From: Clostridiales bacterium COT073_COT-073
GTDB taxonomy: Bacteria > Bacillota > Clostridia > Lachnospirales > Vallitaleaceae
Assembly (NCBI GenBank): GCA_003858485.1
Contig: RQYD01000028.1
Span: 1 to 44,151 of the forward strand
Direction: 5' to 3'
DNA: 44,151 bases
The notes below the pieces were generated by a model, which searched no databases, had not been told where the DNA came from, and saw nothing but the letters and a program-made list of their open reading frames with translations. Shown here one piece after another: positions 40,733 to 44,151 of the stretch; the first letter of the stretch is position 1, and each line of letters begins with the position of its first letter. Made by a program: the position numbers and the translations under genes.

Positions 40733-40993
40733 TTACTCTATAGTCGGGCATTCCGTCAAAATGATCCGCTTTTCCTCACAATTCAATTCTACTTCCGTTC
40801 CCATTGGAATAATGCCGATCGGAACACTATGTCCAAAGTTGACATTATAAAAAATGGGAATTTCCAGCTTTTCTTCTGCCATGACCTGCAAAATGGAGGC
40901 CTTATATTCCTCGTAGTAGGTTTCGTCTTTGGGCTTTCCTATCATCATGCCTTTGATTTCTTTTAGAATTCCCTGAGCCACCAGCGAGCACAA
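40733..40993 (-). pseudogene. C-terminal fragment of an S66 family LD-carboxypeptidase/MccF-like peptidase
   Basis: The translated piece contains GMMIGKPKDETYYEEYK, then IPIFYNVNFGHSVPIGIIP, the C-terminal hallmark of S66 peptidases including the catalytic His region. About 220 N-terminal residues are missing. Upstream on the same strand (about 40985-41090) another frame reads ADRQETEQIAGRMAIGAVDE, an unidentified fragment, so the region is a patchwork of decayed genes. The rest of 40508-40732 holds only a short unassignable frame. Confidence 0.65.
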
Positions 40994-41090
40994 GCAGAAC
41001 GAATCTCATCGACTGCTCCAATGGCCATTCTTCCCGCTATTTGTTCAGTTTCCTGCCTGTCTGCAAATATTAAAAAGACATGATGCCCAA

Positions 41091-41309
41091 AAATACACTG
41101 GGTATCTTTTGGTGGAATCCACTCAAACTCAGGAAGAGCATTATGTTGATGTCGATAATTTTGTAATTACTGCCTACTGGGAAAACAAAGATTTGCCGTC
41201 TGCTGCTGCCGAGGACTGCTTGATTGCCGAATATCATCAAAAAAGTGATTATAATCCGGTTACCAACAATAAGCAAAAAGTTTCCTTACAAGTCGGGATT
41301 TCTGATTAA
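41091..41309 (+). pseudogene. Unidentified gene fragment
   Basis: An open plus-strand frame with protein-like composition (YVDVDNFVITAYWENKDLPS and onward to KVSLQVGISD) but no start codon or ribosome site. It looks like the C-terminal end of a lost gene; family unknown. Confidence 0.3.
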
Positions 41310-41349
41310 CATATTAAAAGGGAAATGACAATTGAGCGGTATTTCCGCT

Positions 41350-41730
41350 TTATTTCACCACAATCCAATTTCCATCCCGCTTTGAGCCAATTCTTTCTAT
41401 CAACTTCTTCTCTTGCAAAGTCTTAAATGACCTTTCAATTGTTCTTTTTGTTACCCCTATTTGCACTGAGAGTTCGTTTGCTGTAATACTTGGACTTTTT
41501 ATCAAAAGTTCTATCACTTTCCTTTCCGTTTTATTCAAACCGACATTCAAACCGACATTTAAACCGACATTTTTGCTGTCTATTTGAGCAATCACTTCTC
41601 TTTCAAAAGGGATCGTACAACGAATATAGTTGTTTTGAATCTCAAAAACTTCAATAGCAGTATATGCTTTATTGCCATTCATAGAATAATTTAAGTTTTT
41701 ATTCAACAAAGCAATAAAGCTTCCTATCAA
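41350..41730 (-). pseudogene. Truncated AlbA_2/ATP-binding-type transcriptional regulator, C-terminal part
   Basis: 126 residues with NNYIRCTIPFEREV, the end of the ATPase-like domain of this regulator family, then a C-terminal winged helix (ITANELSVQIGVTKRTIERS). Family members have about 400-500 residues, so the N-terminal three quarters is missing. The only start is a TTG overlapping the toxin stop codon. Three tandem copies of NVGL link the domains. It might be a read-through third gene of the operon, but decay is more likely. Confidence 0.6.
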
Positions 41731-42557
41731 ATCTTACTTAATAATGAATTAATTTGCTCATAAGCATCTCTTTTAGTCATTTCAATTTCGTCTTCATCCA
41801 TCAGATCCATGAAATCCGTAACATCCTTTGGACCTGCATGTTTTTCAGACATAAACTTCTCTTGTAGTTTTTGTTTCATTTCTTGGATAATCGGCTTGTC
41901 AGATACATTTTTGAATTCTTTTGCCAATGCATCAAGTCCACCAATATAATGCTTTATTATAAAATAAATATCATAAGCATCTTTCGCTTTTCCTCTTCCC
42001 ATAGCTGCCGTTTTCATAATCAAATATGGAACAACTGCAACCACATTGACAACCGCAGTATCTATGGCACCATCTACTCTCTCGGCTTCTATCTTCACCT
42101 GTTGCGGTGGAAATTCAAACGCAAAATTACCACCGGTCGTTTTTAATGCCTTAACTCCTTGCACATGCTGACTTCGTTTCTTTAATGTAGTTCCACCGTA
42201 CATTCCGGCTAAAATGTCAACATCAACTATGTAATCTTCTCCATCTACCTTTACAGCTTTGATAAATGAAAAATATTTTTCCGGGTGTTCTTCATAACCA
42301 TTTTTCAACAATATTTTAGCCATAGTCTGATATCCCGAATCCTTCAATGTCAAATGATTGATCAATACATCTACATCAACACTACCAACATGGTTCTCAT
42401 TCGGGAACATTAAATCCGGCACCCAACCACCTACAATTCGTATATCATCACGATATTCACCAAACAAATTTACCAACTCAACAAGCACCCTATGGGCTGC
42501 TTTCTTCTGTCCTTCTGAATAGTCAGCACTACTCTTTAAGTCTTCATCATGTATCAT
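41727..42557 (-). CDS. AbiEii-like nucleotidyltransferase, putative toxin
   Basis: 276 residues with a polymerase-beta-type nucleotidyltransferase signature: IVGGWVPDL (41-49) followed by GSVDVDVLI with Asp61 and Asp63, and a third acidic segment YIVDVDILAG near residue 110. Type IV toxins of this fold transfer nucleotides to RNA or protein targets. The active-site residues look intact. It starts in a 4-bp ATGA overlap with the wHTH gene upstream, the usual antitoxin-toxin arrangement. Confidence 0.78.
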   Translation of the reverse strand: MIHDEDLKSSADYSEGQKKAAHRVLVELVNLFGEYRDDIRIVGGWVPDLMFPNENHVGSVDVDVLINHLTLKDSGYQTMAKILLKNGYEEHPEKYFSFIKAVKVDGEDYIVDVDILAGMYGGTTLKKRSQHVQGVKALKTTGGNFAFEFPPQQVKIEAERVDGAIDTAVVNVVAVVPYLIMKTAAMGRGKAKDAYDIYFIIKHYIGGLDALAKEFKNVSDKPIIQEMKQKLQEKFMSEKHAGPKDVTDFMDLMDEDEIEMTKRDAYEQINSLLSKI

Positions 42558-43558
42558 TTACAAATTTCCCTTTCCAAAATCGCCTCTGCCATTTCTTCCC
42601 CTCTTCCCTTGATGCTCATGCAGTCTAAATAAAGCTGAACCGGAGATACGACTGCATTACCTTTTTGTAGCTTTGCTTCATATTTAACACAGTTATTATA
42701 TGGTATAATAAATATCACATTAGCTCCGGATTCTACTTTTTTTAGACCCAGGTAATCTATGGCCTGTTCTAGGTTAATTTCATCTATATACGCATGCACT
42801 TTTTGATACCTTACAACCGGCTGATATCTGGAACCTCCTGAAAATCCTGTCAATATACATTCAATTCCTGTTTCTTCTTTCATTCTGGCAATCTTGCTCT
42901 CAAGTATCGCCGGATTATCTAATGAATAACACGCAATGCGCTCCTCACTGTTATTGTTATATACATCTGCCCATTCTCGCATTAATTCCCTGGGCTCTAT
43001 GATTCTAATTCCACCAGATGTCTGTTCGATATAAGCCTTATTTAAAAGAAAATCTTTAACTTTTGCAACCTGACCAATGCTACAGCCTGCTGTATTAGCA
43101 AGTTCCTTCATTTTCCATACCCTATTTACATCTCCAAGCATTATTCTAAGAATAAGCGAAGATACAACAGATGTACGCTCATATATTGACTTCAAACCTC
43201 TTTTTGAAACATTCTCGTTCTTATTACCTTTTATCTCTATATATAAAGACTCATATGCAATGGTACAATTTCCAGCTAAATCCACATAACCAACACCTGC
43301 TTCCCTGCATATAGCTGCACTCCGCTCACTGATATATGGAGCAAGTACCACATAGTACATCTCTTTCTTTATACCCGACACGATATCTATAATCTGCTTC
43401 GGATACCCCATTTCTGCTATCGTAAGAGCTATTTTAATTTGAGTGCCATTATTCAATTCTATCTCTACTTCATTTTCCTCATTTAATTTACATTTTTTTA
43501 CTATGGGAATATTTTCAAGAAATACCTTAAAAAAATCGGCAGATAATTTCTTTTTCAC
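42554..43558 (-). CDS. AbiEi-family type IV antitoxin-like protein with winged helix
   Basis: About 334 residues from a GTG at 43558, chosen because GAGGTG lies six bases upstream; the frame open to 43621 would start inside the promoter. The N-terminal domain contains YVVLAPYISERSAAICREAG and GYVDLAGN. A winged helix-turn-helix (WKMKELANTAGCSIGQVAKV) lies near 150-185, and the C-terminal third has GFSGGSRYQPVVR. This is the layout of long AbiEi-family antitoxins. It probably represses its own operon through the two TTTCAC-N7-GTGAAA palindromes. Apparently intact. Confidence 0.75.
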   Translation of the reverse strand: MKKKLSADFFKVFLENIPIVKKCKLNEENEVEIELNNGTQIKIALTIAEMGYPKQIIDIVSGIKKEMYYVVLAPYISERSAAICREAGVGYVDLAGNCTIAYESLYIEIKGNKNENVSKRGLKSIYERTSVVSSLILRIMLGDVNRVWKMKELANTAGCSIGQVAKVKDFLLNKAYIEQTSGGIRIIEPRELMREWADVYNNNSEERIACYSLDNPAILESKIARMKEETGIECILTGFSGGSRYQPVVRYQKVHAYIDEINLEQAIDYLGLKKVESGANVIFIIPYNNCVKYEAKLQKGNAVVSPVQLYLDCMSIKGRGEEMAEAILEREICK

Positions 43559-43570
43559 CTTTATCACCTC

Positions 43571-43589
43571 TTTCACTGTTTTGGTGAAA
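43571..43589. promoter_or_regulatory. Operator palindrome O1 of the toxin-antitoxin operon
   Basis: TTTCAC-N7-GTGAAA, 19 bp, between the -10 element and the GTG start codon. The same palindrome recurs at 43645-43663. Confidence 0.7.
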
Positions 43590-43592
43590 TTT

Positions 43593-43621
43593 ATTATAAC
43601 AGTAAAACACATTGTTTTCAA
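43593..43621 (-). promoter_or_regulatory. Near-consensus promoter of the toxin-antitoxin operon
   Basis: Minus strand TTGAAA (43616-43621), 17 bp, TATAAT (43593-43598). Eleven of twelve bases match consensus. It is framed by operators O1 and O2, with an extra TTTCAC half-site at 43627-43632. Confidence 0.85.
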
Positions 43622-43644
43622 TACCTTTTCACTGTTATTTTTAT

Positions 43645-43663
43645 TTTCACTCTTGCGGTGAAA
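43645..43663. promoter_or_regulatory. Operator palindrome O2 of the toxin-antitoxin operon
   Basis: TTTCAC-N7-GTGAAA, 19 bp, upstream of the -35 element and 74 bp from O1 (start to start, seven helical turns). Its last two bases overlap the 58-bp inverted repeat. Confidence 0.7.
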
Positions 43664-44151
43664 CTTAATTATTTACAGTCTACTCTGGCACTTCTTTACA
43701 AAACTCCTTTTTCCCTCCAGTCTGAAACCATTTCCAGCCGGTAATCCTCAAAATATGAGTAGGCTGATATCTTCTGATTTCTTCCGATAATAGTCTTTAA
43801 CACTCTTTCGCCTGTAACCTAGGTAAAACCTTCGGCGTGAAATAACTTTTCGTCATCTTCCCGGAAGGCTGAGTATTCCAGATAACTTTGAGCCATCTGT
43901 CCGGACAGGCGGATCCGCCAAAATGGAATATTCAAAGGTTTCGGAACTTTGCGTGTTTAATCATTCCCAGCCATTGACCGCCCTGCCGATAATCATCAGG
44001 CGAAGGCTAGTGCTTTGTAAAAACTCCTTTCCTGCCATGGCTACGAAACGGGAGTAATCGCCCGGGTTGCAGCCGTTTTGGGTAAGGGATTGGTGGAGGG
44101 AAAAAGGAGTTTTGTAAAGAAGTGCCAGAGTAGACTGTAAATAATTAAGTT
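43662..44151. repeat. 58-bp perfect inverted repeats around a 374-bp non-coding core
   Basis: 43662-43719 is the exact inverse of 44094-44151, the last base of the window. The core (43720-44093) has no plausible gene on either strand. Possible explanations are a miniature inverted-repeat element that ends at or beyond the window edge, or an assembly end in a repeat. I see no transposase. Confidence 0.8.

Noticed and set aside
40487-40966. 159-codon plus-strand frame
   Set aside because: It runs through the dehydrogenase terminator and opposite the S66 peptidase fragment; no ribosome site and no protein-like family motifs.

Overview
The window looks like a piece of a Bacillota genome, probably Clostridia and possibly Lachnospirales-like. 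The evidence is strong AGGAGG-type ribosome binding sites, two sugar-binding lipoproteins with Gram-positive lipoboxes, sugar ABC operons that lack their own ATPase, a YesN/YesM-type two-component pair, a DUF4299-like protein and a Streptococcus-like Csm module. The genus is not determined. No rRNA, tRNA, complete insertion sequence or phage gene was seen. The left 24 kb looks clearly richer in G+C than the CRISPR block and the right end.

Positions 1-24,000 hold carbohydrate and metabolite uptake genes. A minus-strand pair (an unclassified probable glycan-active enzyme translationally coupled to class II fumarase) diverges from a plus-strand operon: sugar-binding lipoprotein, two permeases and a 790-residue unclassified protein. 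Two copies of an 11-bp direct repeat sit just before the plus promoter, as expected for the AraC-type response regulator encoded about 8 kb downstream. The partner histidine kinase has lost its sensor domain. A DUF4299-like gene, a chemoreceptor and an alpha/beta hydrolase follow. Next comes a second ABC operon (permease, permease, binding protein, nucleoside hydrolase), then a xylose-isomerase-like TIM barrel and an M20 peptidase.

Positions 24,000-35,600 hold a complete type III-A (Csm) CRISPR-Cas locus, all on the minus strand: cas6, cas10/csm1, csm2, csm3, csm4, csm5, an isolated repeat, cas1, cas2, leader, a 25-repeat array, a 62-codon small gene, csm6. Cas10 keeps its GGDD cyclase motif, but its HD nuclease motif is broken (His15-Gly16). 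Csm6 has CARF and HEPN (R-X4-H) motifs, so signalling by cyclic oligoadenylate appears to be the main effector output. The last, degenerate repeat of the array forms part of the Shine-Dalgarno sequence of the small gene that precedes csm6, which suggests that csm6 is expressed by read-through of the array.

Positions 35,600-44,151 form a defence and decay zone. An AbiEi antitoxin lies beside an AbiEii toxin with an internal deletion, and both are bracketed by a roughly 150-bp direct duplication. A lipase, a MerR regulator with an adjacent 19-bp-spacer promoter driving a DapB-like dehydrogenase, eroded gene fragments, and a second, apparently intact type IV toxin-antitoxin-like pair follow. That pair has twin palindromic operators around a near-consensus promoter. 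Both window ends lie in inverted repeats.
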